Of a stretch of DNA of 64,000 nt, positions 42,863 to 50,239 are shown one piece after another. A program made the translations under genes and the position numbers. The notes below the pieces were generated by a model. It saw nothing but the letters and a program-made list of their open reading frames with translations. It was not told where the DNA came from and did no database searches. The stretch lies in assembly GCF_001038455.1 (NCBI RefSeq), contig NZ_LDUY01000006.1, forward strand, positions 1-64,000. The letters are read 5' to 3'. How positions within the stretch are numbered: position 1 is the first letter of the stretch; each line of letters starts with the position of its first letter. This stretch comes from Fructobacillus sp. EFB-N1 (GTDB taxonomy: Bacteria; Bacillota; Bacilli; Lactobacillales; Lactobacillaceae).

Positions 42863-43777
42863 TTAGTTTACTTGGGCATCGCCGGTCTGGTAGTTGATGG
42901 TAACACCAGGCTCGACGTTAAAAATCCAGTAATTCAGGTTTAAAGTCTTGCCGTTGTCTTCAACTGATTTGGCCATATAATGGACACCCTGTGGCAGTCG
43001 GTCGGTGCCATTATAAAGCGGTGTGACCTGGCCGCGAATGCTAATATTAGGGTTGGTTTTCAATGCATTGCGGATATCATCTTCGGGTACCAATTGCCCG
43101 GGATAGGCGTTTTCGACCCGAGTTCCCGTTGTCATATTTTCGGTCACCATGGTGGCCATTCCGAAGAATTGGTAGCCAACGATATGGGACTTATTCCAAA
43201 GAGCTTGTTTGCTACCGCCAAGGTTCACCTGTGGATTTTTATGGTAGCCGCCAACCCAGACACTTCCTGTAAAGTGGTCGTTGATGTACCAACCAGAAGG
43301 GCGAACACTTTCGGGAATGCGGGCGGGCCGCTTAGTGACTGTGTCCATGCTAGCTTTAGTAGCAACAAAGTTTGCTTGGCCGGACCGACCTAGCGAATCA
43401 AGGGCGGATAAGGCTAAACCGTTGGTTGGTCGTAACTTGTTACCGCTTTGAGCTGGGAAGGTCTGTTGTAATTCCTGGCTGGTAAAGGTGGCCTGATTTT
43501 GGTTAATGTGGACGATATCACCGTCGAGCGTGCCGTCCCATTTAATCTTTAAAAGATCTTGGTCGGAATTAGTCGTGGCAGCAGGCCGAGGGACACTCTT
43601 TGACCTATTCAGGCTTTGGCTCGCGGTATTTGTGTTTGTCTTTTGGTAACTTTGATTATGGCCATTTTTACCTGGTAAGAACGACAAAGCCGCCACAACC
43701 AGAATTAAGGCTGTGACGGCCGAACCAAAGTGCTTGGGCCGGTTGGGCCGCCGCTTATAAGAACTTTTTTTTGTCAT
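42863..43777 (-). CDS. DNA/RNA non-specific endonuclease, second paralogue
   Basis: A 304-residue beta-beta-alpha-metal nuclease with one N-terminal hydrophobic helix (about 18-37, AVTALILVVAALSFLPG) for export or anchoring. The catalytic motif is LWNKSHIVGYQFFG, with NKSH for DRGH, followed by GTRVENAYPGQLVPEDDIRN. Unlike the paralogue at 1040 it has no C-terminal extension. Its ATG overlaps the stop of the ABC ATPase gene as TAATG, so it is translationally coupled to an amino-acid transporter, an odd partner. Confidence 0.85.
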   Translation of the reverse strand: MTKKSSYKRRPNRPKHFGSAVTALILVVAALSFLPGKNGHNQSYQKTNTNTASQSLNRSKSVPRPAATTNSDQDLLKIKWDGTLDGDIVHINQNQATFTSQELQQTFPAQSGNKLRPTNGLALSALDSLGRSGQANFVATKASMDTVTKRPARIPESVRPSGWYINDHFTGSVWVGGYHKNPQVNLGGSKQALWNKSHIVGYQFFGMATMVTENMTTGTRVENAYPGQLVPEDDIRNALKTNPNISIRGQVTPLYNGTDRLPQGVHYMAKSVEDNGKTLNLNYWIFNVEPGVTINYQTGDAQVN

Positions 43778-44511
43778 TAGAAAGTCATTGCTCCTAAGAA
43801 TTGTTTGATCCGTGGGTCAGTTGAATGGAAGAAATCCTCGGTTTTGCCATCATAGCCAACGTGACCATTGTCGATAAAGACAATTTTATCGGCCACTTGT
43901 TGGGCAAAGGCCATGTTGTGGGTGACGATAATCATGGAGGTTTCTTTTTGGGCTAATTCGCGCAGAACACGTAGAACTTGGGCTTCTAGCTCAGGGTCCA
44001 AGGCAGAGGTGGGCTCGTCTAAGAGAAGGTATTGGGGCTCCATTGCTAGCGCTCTTAAGATGGCTACTCGTTGTTGTTGTCCACCAGACAACTGGTAGGG
44101 ATAGCGATTGGCTAACTCTTCCATATTGAACTGCTTGAGTAAGGCATGGGCCTTTTCCAAAGCTTGGTCTTGGCTGATTTTTTTAACCTTAGTGGGTCCT
44201 TCAGTTAAATTTTTGAGGACTGTTAAATGAGTAAAGAGGGCTTTTTCTTGAAAGACCATGCCGAAGTGCTTTCGGACATCGAGAACTTGCGCCTTGGTGA
44301 GGGTCTTATCCAAATTTAGGTCAAGTTCATCGACGATCAGCCGGCCGCTCGTTGGTCGCTCAAGCAAATTGAGTGAGTGCAGGAGAGTTGATTTTCCAGA
44401 ACCAGAAGGACCGACAATGGCCGTTGTTTCCTCAGCCGGGAAGGTGACGGAAATGTCATCGAGGGCATTTTTATCGGGGTACTTTTTGCTTAAATTTTCA
44501 ACTTTAATCAT
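43777..44511 (-). CDS. polar amino-acid ABC transporter ATP-binding protein, third system
   Basis: A 244-residue ATPase with GPSGSGKSTLL, MVFQEKALFTHL, LSGGQQQR and LLLDEPTSALDPE. It is more distant from the two GlnQ copies than they are from each other. Overlaps the permease gene by four bases (ATGA). Together with the next two genes it forms an importer of the cystine/arginine/His class; the ligand is not certain. Confidence 0.9.
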   Translation of the reverse strand: MIKVENLSKKYPDKNALDDISVTFPAEETTAIVGPSGSGKSTLLHSLNLLERPTSGRLIVDELDLNLDKTLTKAQVLDVRKHFGMVFQEKALFTHLTVLKNLTEGPTKVKKISQDQALEKAHALLKQFNMEELANRYPYQLSGGQQQRVAILRALAMEPQYLLLDEPTSALDPELEAQVLRVLRELAQKETSMIIVTHNMAFAQQVADKIVFIDNGHVGYDGKTEDFFHSTDPRIKQFLGAMTF

Positions 44512-45206
44512 TGGGCAAACCTCGATGTATACTTTTCTAGGTAGTGTTGGCCAATCGAGAGAATCGACGTAAAGAGGGCATAGACCATGGCTACGAGGAT
44601 GTACATCGAAAGGACCTTATAGTTCGTTGCGGCAATTTGCTGGGACAGGTAAAACATTTCCACAATTGTAATCACGGATGCCAGTGACGTGTCTTTTAAC
44701 AAAGAAATCAGCGAGTTCGACAACGGCGGAATTGAAATGCGGGCCGCCTGTGGCAAGACAACGTAGAGGTAAACCTGCGTGGTTGTCATTCCAAGTGACT
44801 CGGCTGCCTGCTTTTGAACCTCGGAGACCGATGAGATAGCTGCTCGAATGGATTCGGAAGCATAGGCCCCGGTGTTCAGAGAAAAGACCGTGATGGCCGA
44901 AACCCAAGCTGATTGGAACAGGGCAATGTGGGCATTTGGCAAGCCGTAGAAAACAATGAACAATTGTACCAACATTGGCGTTGACCGGAAAAACCAGACA
45001 TAGGTGGCGGCAACACCCTTTAAAATTTTCAAAGCGGCATCAGCCCACTCGTTCTGCGGTGCCTTGGCAACGCGAATCAAAGCGGTCATGATGGCAAAGA
45101 TAATTCCAAAGAAGAAGGAAATGGCCGTCAACGGCAGGGTGTATTGAAAAGCCGCCACTAACAGTCTTGGCAAGTATTTGATTGCCAGATCGATAAAATC
45201 TGTCAT
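44508..45206 (-). CDS. polar amino-acid ABC transporter permease, third system
   Basis: A 232-residue permease with about five helices. EAA loop VQKQAAESLGMTTTQVYLYV and LKDTSLASVITIVEMFYLSQ are the family blocks. Only one permease gene is present, so the channel is probably a homodimer, unlike the heterodimeric systems at 5542-6849 and 8741-10048. Confidence 0.9.
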   Translation of the reverse strand: MTDFIDLAIKYLPRLLVAAFQYTLPLTAISFFFGIIFAIMTALIRVAKAPQNEWADAALKILKGVAATYVWFFRSTPMLVQLFIVFYGLPNAHIALFQSAWVSAITVFSLNTGAYASESIRAAISSVSEVQKQAAESLGMTTTQVYLYVVLPQAARISIPPLSNSLISLLKDTSLASVITIVEMFYLSQQIAATNYKVLSMYILVAMVYALFTSILSIGQHYLEKYTSRFAQ

Positions 45207-45233
45207 GAAAGAGTTCCTCTTTACTTTTATTAA

Positions 45234-46025
45234 TTAGTCGTGGCTCAAGTCCATACCAAAGTACTTCTTAGAAAGCTTTGTCAAGGTACCATCCTTCTTT
45301 AACTCAGAGATGGCCTTGTTCATGTCCTTTTGCAAAGCAGCGTTCTTCTTGTTCATCAAAACACCGGTTGGTACAGATTGGATATCCTTTGAAATATCAA
45401 CTGTGGTCAAATCAGCGTCTGGATTAGCCTTCTTCCAAGCGGCAAAGGCACCTTGGTCATTCAAAGAACCATCGGCGCGGTTCGTTGTAATCAAGTTCAT
45501 GGCTTCAACGATACCGGCAACGGCCTTGATGTTGGCACCCTTTTGTTGGGCCACTTGGCCGTAGTTCGATGTCAATGACTGGGCCATTGTCTTACCCTTG
45601 ATGTCAGCCAATGAATTCAAATCAGTTTCACCGCTACGCTTAATCAAAACTGACTTTGAGTAGAGGTAAGGTTCTGACATTCGGTAATTCTTTTCACGGT
45701 CGGGACGGATACCGATGTTGTTAATCACGGCATCGTAGCGGTCTGAGCCAAGACCGGCAATCAAAGAATCCCACTTTGTTTGAACGAAAGTGACCTTCAT
45801 GTTCAATTTCTTACCGATAGCCTTGGCCATGTCGACTTCGTAGCCAACTAACTTACCAGAGTCATCATGGTAAGAAAATGGTGCGTAGGTTCCTTCTAGA
45901 CCAACGGTTAAGGTTCCTGGCTTGATGGTCTCATCTTTTTTTGGTTGGTTTAGCTGGGCAAAACCAAAGATAGCGCCGATGACCACGATAATCCCGGCCA
46001 GTAAAATCAAAACTTTCTTATTCAT
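45234..46025 (-). CDS. polar amino-acid ABC transporter substrate-binding protein, third system
   Basis: A 263-residue class 3 binding protein. GTLTVGLEGTYAPFSYHDD opens lobe one, VGYEVDMAKAIGKKLNMKV is the amino-acid signature and NNIGIRPDREKNYRMSEPYL the hinge block. The overall look is closest to cystine/polar amino-acid binders. The N-terminus MNKKVLILLAGIIVVIGAI is a hydrophobic anchor without cysteine. The start at 46025 follows GAGGAGAAG; the longer frame to 46088 runs into the leader terminator and is rejected. Confidence 0.87.
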   Translation of the reverse strand: MNKKVLILLAGIIVVIGAIFGFAQLNQPKKDETIKPGTLTVGLEGTYAPFSYHDDSGKLVGYEVDMAKAIGKKLNMKVTFVQTKWDSLIAGLGSDRYDAVINNIGIRPDREKNYRMSEPYLYSKSVLIKRSGETDLNSLADIKGKTMAQSLTSNYGQVAQQKGANIKAVAGIVEAMNLITTNRADGSLNDQGAFAAWKKANPDADLTTVDISKDIQSVPTGVLMNKKNAALQKDMNKAISELKKDGTLTKLSKKYFGMDLSHD

Positions 46026-46063
46026 CTTACTTCTTCTCCTCAAATAGGTAAAACAGTGCAAAA

Positions 46064-46193
46064 TAAAACCGCCCCTAGTGTACACCAAGGGCGGTTTTTA
46101 CGTCTGTAAATCAGATAGACCCACCCTAAAAAAGCGGTAAGTAACACTTTACCGCAGTCATGTTTGGGTTGTTAGTTAAGTTTTTAGCTAACA
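46064..46193 (-). promoter_or_regulatory. leader of third ABC operon with two terminator hairpins
   Basis: Minus-strand order: a 10-bp hairpin (46193-46184 with 46179-46170), a terminator GCGGTAA / TTACCGC with six T (about 46154-46132), then a second terminator AAAACCGCCC / GGGCGGTTTT with T-rich tail (about 46101-46064). GGGTGG between them (near 46118-46123) could pair with CCGCCC of the second and act as antiterminator. Confidence 0.6.
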
Positions 46194-46219
46194 TTAATCT
46201 TCTCCGATTTCTTTCTATC

Positions 46220-46248
46220 AGTGTAACGGGACAAGAAAACTTTGTCAA
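46220..46248 (-). promoter_or_regulatory. promoter of third ABC operon
   Basis: On the minus strand TTGACA (46248-46243), 17-base spacer, TACACT (46225-46220), giving a leader of about 190 bases. Confidence 0.8.
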
Positions 46249-46412
46249 CAGAATTGAACTGATTTTGCTAAAAAAGACAAAATTGGTTTACTTTCAAAAT
46301 AGTCGGTTAAAAGCGATTGTTCGGCTTTTATTGCTGATTTTTCCAAAATGGTTTACTGGAAAGTCTGACTGAATGCTGGTTTGGCCACCTAGTCGGGCTA
46401 GCCGGCTTTTGC

Positions 46413-46418
46413 TATAAT
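46413..46418 (+). promoter_or_regulatory. extended -10 of metG
   Basis: TGCTATAAT is a consensus extended -10, about 43 bases before the metG start; no clear -35 and no T-box in this leader. Confidence 0.6.
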
Positions 46419-46460
46419 GAAAACATGGTATCGGTCATCATTTGACCAGAAAGGACTCAT

Positions 46461-48503
46461 ATGTCAGACAAGAAAACATTTTATATCACAACCCCAATTT
46501 ACTATCCATCGGGAAAGTTACAATTGGGAAATACTTATACGACAGTTTTGGCGGATGCCGCTGCTCGTTACCATCGTCTTTTGGATGAAGACGTCTTCTT
46601 TTTGACTGGAACCGATGAACACGGGGAAAAGATTCAAAAGAAAGCGAACGAGGCCGGTACAAGTGAAATCGAATACTTGGACAAGATGATTAAGGACATC
46701 AAGGACCTGTGGTCATTGATGGGCATTTCATATGATAAGTTTATTCGAACGACTGATGAAGGTCACGAAAAGGCTGTCCAAAAGATCTTCCAGCAATTGC
46801 TGGATCAGGGTGACATCTACAAGGGCCAATACGAAGGTTGGTACTCTGTTTCCGATGAAGAGTATTTCACGGAATCACAGTTGGCTGAAGTTTACCGTGA
46901 CGAAAACGGTAAGATGATTGGTGGTAAGGCACCTTCTGGTCATGAAGTTGAAAAGATTCAAGAAGAATCATACTTCTTCAAGATGTCCAAGTATGCTGAC
47001 TGGTTGGTTGATTACTACAAGTCACATCCTGATTTTGTCCAACCACATGCACGAATGAATGAAATGTTGCAAAACTTCATTTTGCCGGGCTTGGAAGACT
47101 TGGCTGTAACGCGAACTTCTTCAAACTGGGGTGTTCCCGTTCCAGGTGATGAACGCCACGTCATTTATGTTTGGATTGACGCCTTAGCTAACTATATTAC
47201 TGCCTTGGGTTACGATTCAGCTGATGATTCACTTTTGAAGAAGTTTTGGCCGGCTAATGTGCAATTGGTTGGAAAGGAAATTGTCCGTTTCCATATTATT
47301 TACTGGCCAATCATGTTGCATGCGCTTGGTTTGGAATTGCCAAAGGAAATCATTGGCCACGGTTGGCTGGTGATGAAGGATGGCAAGATGTCAAAGTCAA
47401 AGGGAAACGTGATTTATCCTGAAGACTTAAAGGCCCGTTATGGTTTGGATGCTGTTCGTTACTACCTGTTGCGTTCAATGCCATTTGGCAACGATGGGGT
47501 CTTCTCACCCGAAGACTTTGTGTCACGCGTGAACTTTGATTTGGCTAATGATTTGGGAAACCTCTTGAATCGAACGGTGGCCATGATTAATAAGTATGAA
47601 GATGGTGTGATTCCAGCCTTTACAACCGGTAAGACTGATTTTGATGAAGACTTGGACTTGGTTGTTGAAAAGCAGATTACAGAATACAACCAACACTTGA
47701 GTGCTGTTCATACAGCGGATGCGCTTGAAGCTGTTTGGGGTGTTGTTCGTCGTGCCAACAAGTACATCGATGAAACGGAACCTTGGGTTTTGGCTAAGCA
47801 GTCAGGCGAAGACGAAGACGCGAAGGCAGCTTTGCAATCCGTCTTGGCTCACTTGGCTGGAGCACTCCGTGCAGTTGCAGCGATGTTGCAACCGGTCATG
47901 ACGGATGCGCCACGACAAATGTTTGCCCAACTTGGCTTAGATTACCCTGAAAAGGGCGTTTCTTTGGTTGACCTTGCCATCGATCAAGTGCCAGCCGGTA
48001 CGAAGGTGGTTGCCAAGGGTGAACCAATCTTCCCTCGTTTGGACGTGGAAGAAGAGGTTGCCTACATTGCTTCATTGGTTTCAAAGGATACCAAGGGTAA
48101 GGGCCGGGTAGTCAAAGAAGCCGCTAAGCAGGGCGCAAAGGAGCAAGAAGTGAGCGAAGAAATCCAACATAAGGATTTGATTGAGTACGACGATTTTGAT
48201 AAGGTCGAAATTTTGGCGGCTAAGATTACGGCTGCTGAATTTGTGGAAAAGTCAAAGAAGTTGATTAAGTTCACTTTGGATGATGGTTCTGACAAGCCGC
48301 GTCAGATTTTGTCGGGAATTCGTCAATGGTACCCAGAGCCTGAAGTCTTGTTAGGCAAGACAGTGGCAATCGTGGCCAATATGGCACCACGGAAGATGGC
48401 TGGCGAGTTATCAGAAGGAATGATTCTTTCTGCCGAAAAGAACGGCATTGTGACCGTTTCGGTTTTGCCAGAAATCATTGAACCTGGCTCAGGAATTGAA
48501 TAA
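46461..48503 (+). CDS. metG: methionyl-tRNA synthetase
   Basis: A 680-residue class I synthetase with C-terminal tRNA-binding OB domain (from about residue 578, FDKVEILAAKITAAEFVEKS). TTPIYYPSGKLQLGNTYTT holds the HIGH motif in the unusual form QLGN, and DGKMSKSKGNVI the KMSKS loop. TGTDEHGEKI and the Cys-free knuckle region fit the short zinc-less type. It charges tRNA-Met and fMet. AAAGGAC precedes the ATG. Confidence 0.94.
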   Translation: MSDKKTFYITTPIYYPSGKLQLGNTYTTVLADAAARYHRLLDEDVFFLTGTDEHGEKIQKKANEAGTSEIEYLDKMIKDIKDLWSLMGISYDKFIRTTDEGHEKAVQKIFQQLLDQGDIYKGQYEGWYSVSDEEYFTESQLAEVYRDENGKMIGGKAPSGHEVEKIQEESYFFKMSKYADWLVDYYKSHPDFVQPHARMNEMLQNFILPGLEDLAVTRTSSNWGVPVPGDERHVIYVWIDALANYITALGYDSADDSLLKKFWPANVQLVGKEIVRFHIIYWPIMLHALGLELPKEIIGHGWLVMKDGKMSKSKGNVIYPEDLKARYGLDAVRYYLLRSMPFGNDGVFSPEDFVSRVNFDLANDLGNLLNRTVAMINKYEDGVIPAFTTGKTDFDEDLDLVVEKQITEYNQHLSAVHTADALEAVWGVVRRANKYIDETEPWVLAKQSGEDEDAKAALQSVLAHLAGALRAVAAMLQPVMTDAPRQMFAQLGLDYPEKGVSLVDLAIDQVPAGTKVVAKGEPIFPRLDVEEEVAYIASLVSKDTKGKGRVVKEAAKQGAKEQEVSEEIQHKDLIEYDDFDKVEILAAKITAAEFVEKSKKLIKFTLDDGSDKPRQILSGIRQWYPEPEVLLGKTVAIVANMAPRKMAGELSEGMILSAEKNGIVTVSVLPEIIEPGSGIE

Positions 48504-48511
48504 AAATCAGT

Positions 48512-48546
48512 AAAAAGGCGGTTGCGTGAGCAACCACCTTTTTTTG
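48512..48546 (+). terminator. terminator of metG
   Basis: AAAAAGGCGGTTGC, loop GTGA, GCAACCACCTTTTTTT. Confidence 0.88.
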
Positions 48547-48576
48547 TTTGTTTGAAGAAATGCTGGGTACGAAAAA

Positions 48577-48660
48577 TGTTAGTAGTGCGGCATGGTGAAA
48601 GCGCTAGCCACCTAGGAATAAAGCCTTACTTCAATGGCCAAGCCCATGGGTCTTGGTGCC
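48577..48660 (+). pseudogene. possible remnant of a histidine phosphatase/phosphoglycerate mutase gene
   Basis: An ATG followed by LVVRHGES, the catalytic N-terminal motif of the histidine phosphatase family, then FNGQAHG where family members have FxGxxD. After about 30 codons it runs into the 3' end of pyrE on the other strand with no more family features. Either a decayed fragment or a chance match. Confidence 0.35.
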
Positions 48661-49261
48661 ACTTGGCTAGGCGGGTATGGTCTTCATCACTAATCACTTT
48701 CTGGTTGGCCAATAACTTGATTAAACCGGTATAAGTCAAAAGTGGAGCAAAGGCAAAGCCAGCCTCTTGGAAGTTCTTGTCAGCATCGGGGAAACCATAC
48801 GAGAAGATGGAAACCACACCGGCCACGTTGAAACCTTCGTTTTTGACGGCTTTTGCAGCGCCAAGAACGGATCCACCAGTCGAAATCAGGTCATCAATCA
48901 AGACCACTTGGTCATCTGCTTGGATAACACCTTCGACTTGGCGACCGGTACCATGGTCTTTTGGCTTGGAACGAACATAAACCATTGGTAAGTCTAATTC
49001 GGCAGCAACCAGGGCTGCTTGGGGGATGCCGGCAGTGGCAACACCGGCAATCACTGATACTTGAGGGTATTGCTCCTTAATCAATGCAGCTAAGGCTTTT
49101 GCGATGGCGTGGCGTGTTTTTGGATAAGAAATCGTTAGGCGCAAGTCGGTATAAATTGGTGACTGGATGCCAGAGGCGAAGGTAAAGGTGTCGTCGACCT
49201 TCAATTGGACGATTTTGTGATCGATTAAATCTTGGAGAATTGCTTCAGTTGAAACTGTCAT
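48626..49261 (-). CDS. pyrE: orotate phosphoribosyltransferase
   Basis: A 211-residue PRTase. The PRPP loop is DDLISTGGSVLGAAK, and YVRSKPKDHGTGRQVEG is the flexible catalytic loop with Lys and His. FTFASGIQSPIYTDLRLTISYP is the orotate side. It forms OMP from orotate. Follows pyrF in the order pyrF-pyrE on the minus strand, under the PyrR attenuator. Confidence 0.95.
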   Translation of the reverse strand: MTVSTEAILQDLIDHKIVQLKVDDTFTFASGIQSPIYTDLRLTISYPKTRHAIAKALAALIKEQYPQVSVIAGVATAGIPQAALVAAELDLPMVYVRSKPKDHGTGRQVEGVIQADDQVVLIDDLISTGGSVLGAAKAVKNEGFNVAGVVSIFSYGFPDADKNFQEAGFAFAPLLTYTGLIKLLANQKVISDEDHTRLAKWHQDPWAWPLK

Positions 49262-49308
49262 TGGTAAAACCTTTCATTCTTTCTTTAATGGCTTTTTGTT
49301 GGTAAAAA

Positions 49309-50022
49309 TTAGTTTTGCCAAGCACTTTGGTAGCGGAGCCAAGCAGCAACTGGGTCGCTTGCCTTGGTAATTGGCCGGCCAACGACGATGGCCTTGGCAC
49401 CATCCGCAGCTGCTTGGTCGGGACTAGCAACGCGCACCTGGTCATCCGTTTGGTCTTCTTGCATGCGAATGCCGGGGACAACGAAGAGAAAATCAGGACG
49501 CAAATGGGCGTTGAGTGTTGTCAACTCCAAGGCGGAGCAGATAACGCCGTCGCAGCCGGCCTGGTCCGCCATTTGGGCTAAGGCCAAGACCTGGTCCTGC
49601 ATTGGCAGGGCCGCGTGCTGTTCGTTTTTCAGGACTTCATCAGAAATAGAAGTTAGCTCCGTGACTGCCAGGAGGGCAGGCATGTTGACGCTAGCCTTTG
49701 CTGCACCGATTTTCAAACCTTCCTTGGCAGCTTTCAACATGGCAGACCCACCCAGTGAATGAACGGTCACGTAGTCAACGCCGAGTTGGCCGATTTGAGC
49801 CATTGCCTGTCGGACGGTGTTGGGGATATCAAAGAGCTTAAGATCTAAGAAAATCTCGCAACCGCGCTTTTTCAAATCAGTGATAATGGCTGGCCCAGCT
49901 TGGTAGAAGAGCTCCATCCCGACCTTGACGGTTAATTGACTGGGGTCGGGAAAACGATCTAAAAAGGCTGTGACGGCGGCTAAGTCGTCAAAGTCCAAGG
50001 CAATCATTAGTGGTTTTTCCAT
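49309..50022 (-). CDS. pyrF: orotidine 5'-phosphate decarboxylase
   Basis: A 237-residue TIM barrel. IALDFDDLAAV opens, EIFLDLKLFDIPNTV is the catalytic Asp-Lys-Asp-(x)-x-Asp motif and FVVPGIRM the phosphate side. It produces UMP. First gene of pyrFE. GGAGAG lies before the ATG, after the leader terminator. Confidence 0.95.
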   Translation of the reverse strand: MEKPLMIALDFDDLAAVTAFLDRFPDPSQLTVKVGMELFYQAGPAIITDLKKRGCEIFLDLKLFDIPNTVRQAMAQIGQLGVDYVTVHSLGGSAMLKAAKEGLKIGAAKASVNMPALLAVTELTSISDEVLKNEQHAALPMQDQVLALAQMADQAGCDGVICSALELTTLNAHLRPDFLFVVPGIRMQEDQTDDQVRVASPDQAAADGAKAIVVGRPITKASDPVAAWLRYQSAWQN

Positions 50023-50049
50023 GGTTACTCTCCTTCATGGGCAAGAAAA

Positions 50050-50133
50050 AAGACTATTCCCTAAAAAAGTTCAGAGAATAGTCTTATTGTGTTAAAAATT
50101 AAGCGTAATTTAATCATCTGGCTTCTCTGAACC
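50050..50133 (-). promoter_or_regulatory. PyrR-type attenuator of pyrFE
   Basis: Minus-strand RNA: GGUUCAGAGAAGCC (50133-50120) matches the PyrR binding loop. Its GTTCAGAGAA can pair perfectly with TTCTCTGAAC (50078-50069) as antiterminator, which competes with the terminator AAGACTATTC...GAATAGTCTT with six T (50085-50050). PyrR with UMP would hold the first loop and favour termination. Confidence 0.85.
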
Positions 50134-50150
50134 AATTAATGACTAATGAA

Positions 50151-50179
50151 AGTATAAACTATCTGCCGGCTTTCGACAA
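50151..50179 (-). promoter_or_regulatory. promoter of pyrFE
   Basis: On the minus strand TTGTCG (50179-50174), 17-base spacer, TATACT (50156-50151). Confidence 0.75.
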
Positions 50180-50188
50180 ATTTATTTT

Positions 50189-50223
50189 AAAAAAAGCCCG
50201 AAGGAGTGTTTCCTTTGGGTTTC
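50189..50223 (-). terminator. terminator of FAD oxidoreductase gene
   Basis: Minus strand ACCCAAAGGA, loop AACAC, TCCTTCGGGC and seven T. Confidence 0.75.
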
Positions 50224-50239
50224 AAAATCAGTCCTGATT

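Noticed and set aside
42755-46193. TAGCTAAC-like dyads at the tRNA-Leu terminator as a shared operator with ABC operons
   Set aside because: At 42755 the sequence is simply the stem of an intrinsic terminator; similarity is likely chance.
46160-46372. 70-codon plus-strand ORF before metG
   Set aside because: Overlaps the promoter and leader of the third ABC operon on the other strand and lacks a ribosome site.
46250-46460. T-box before metG
   Set aside because: No Stem I, no TGGN T-box core and no terminator between promoter and gene.
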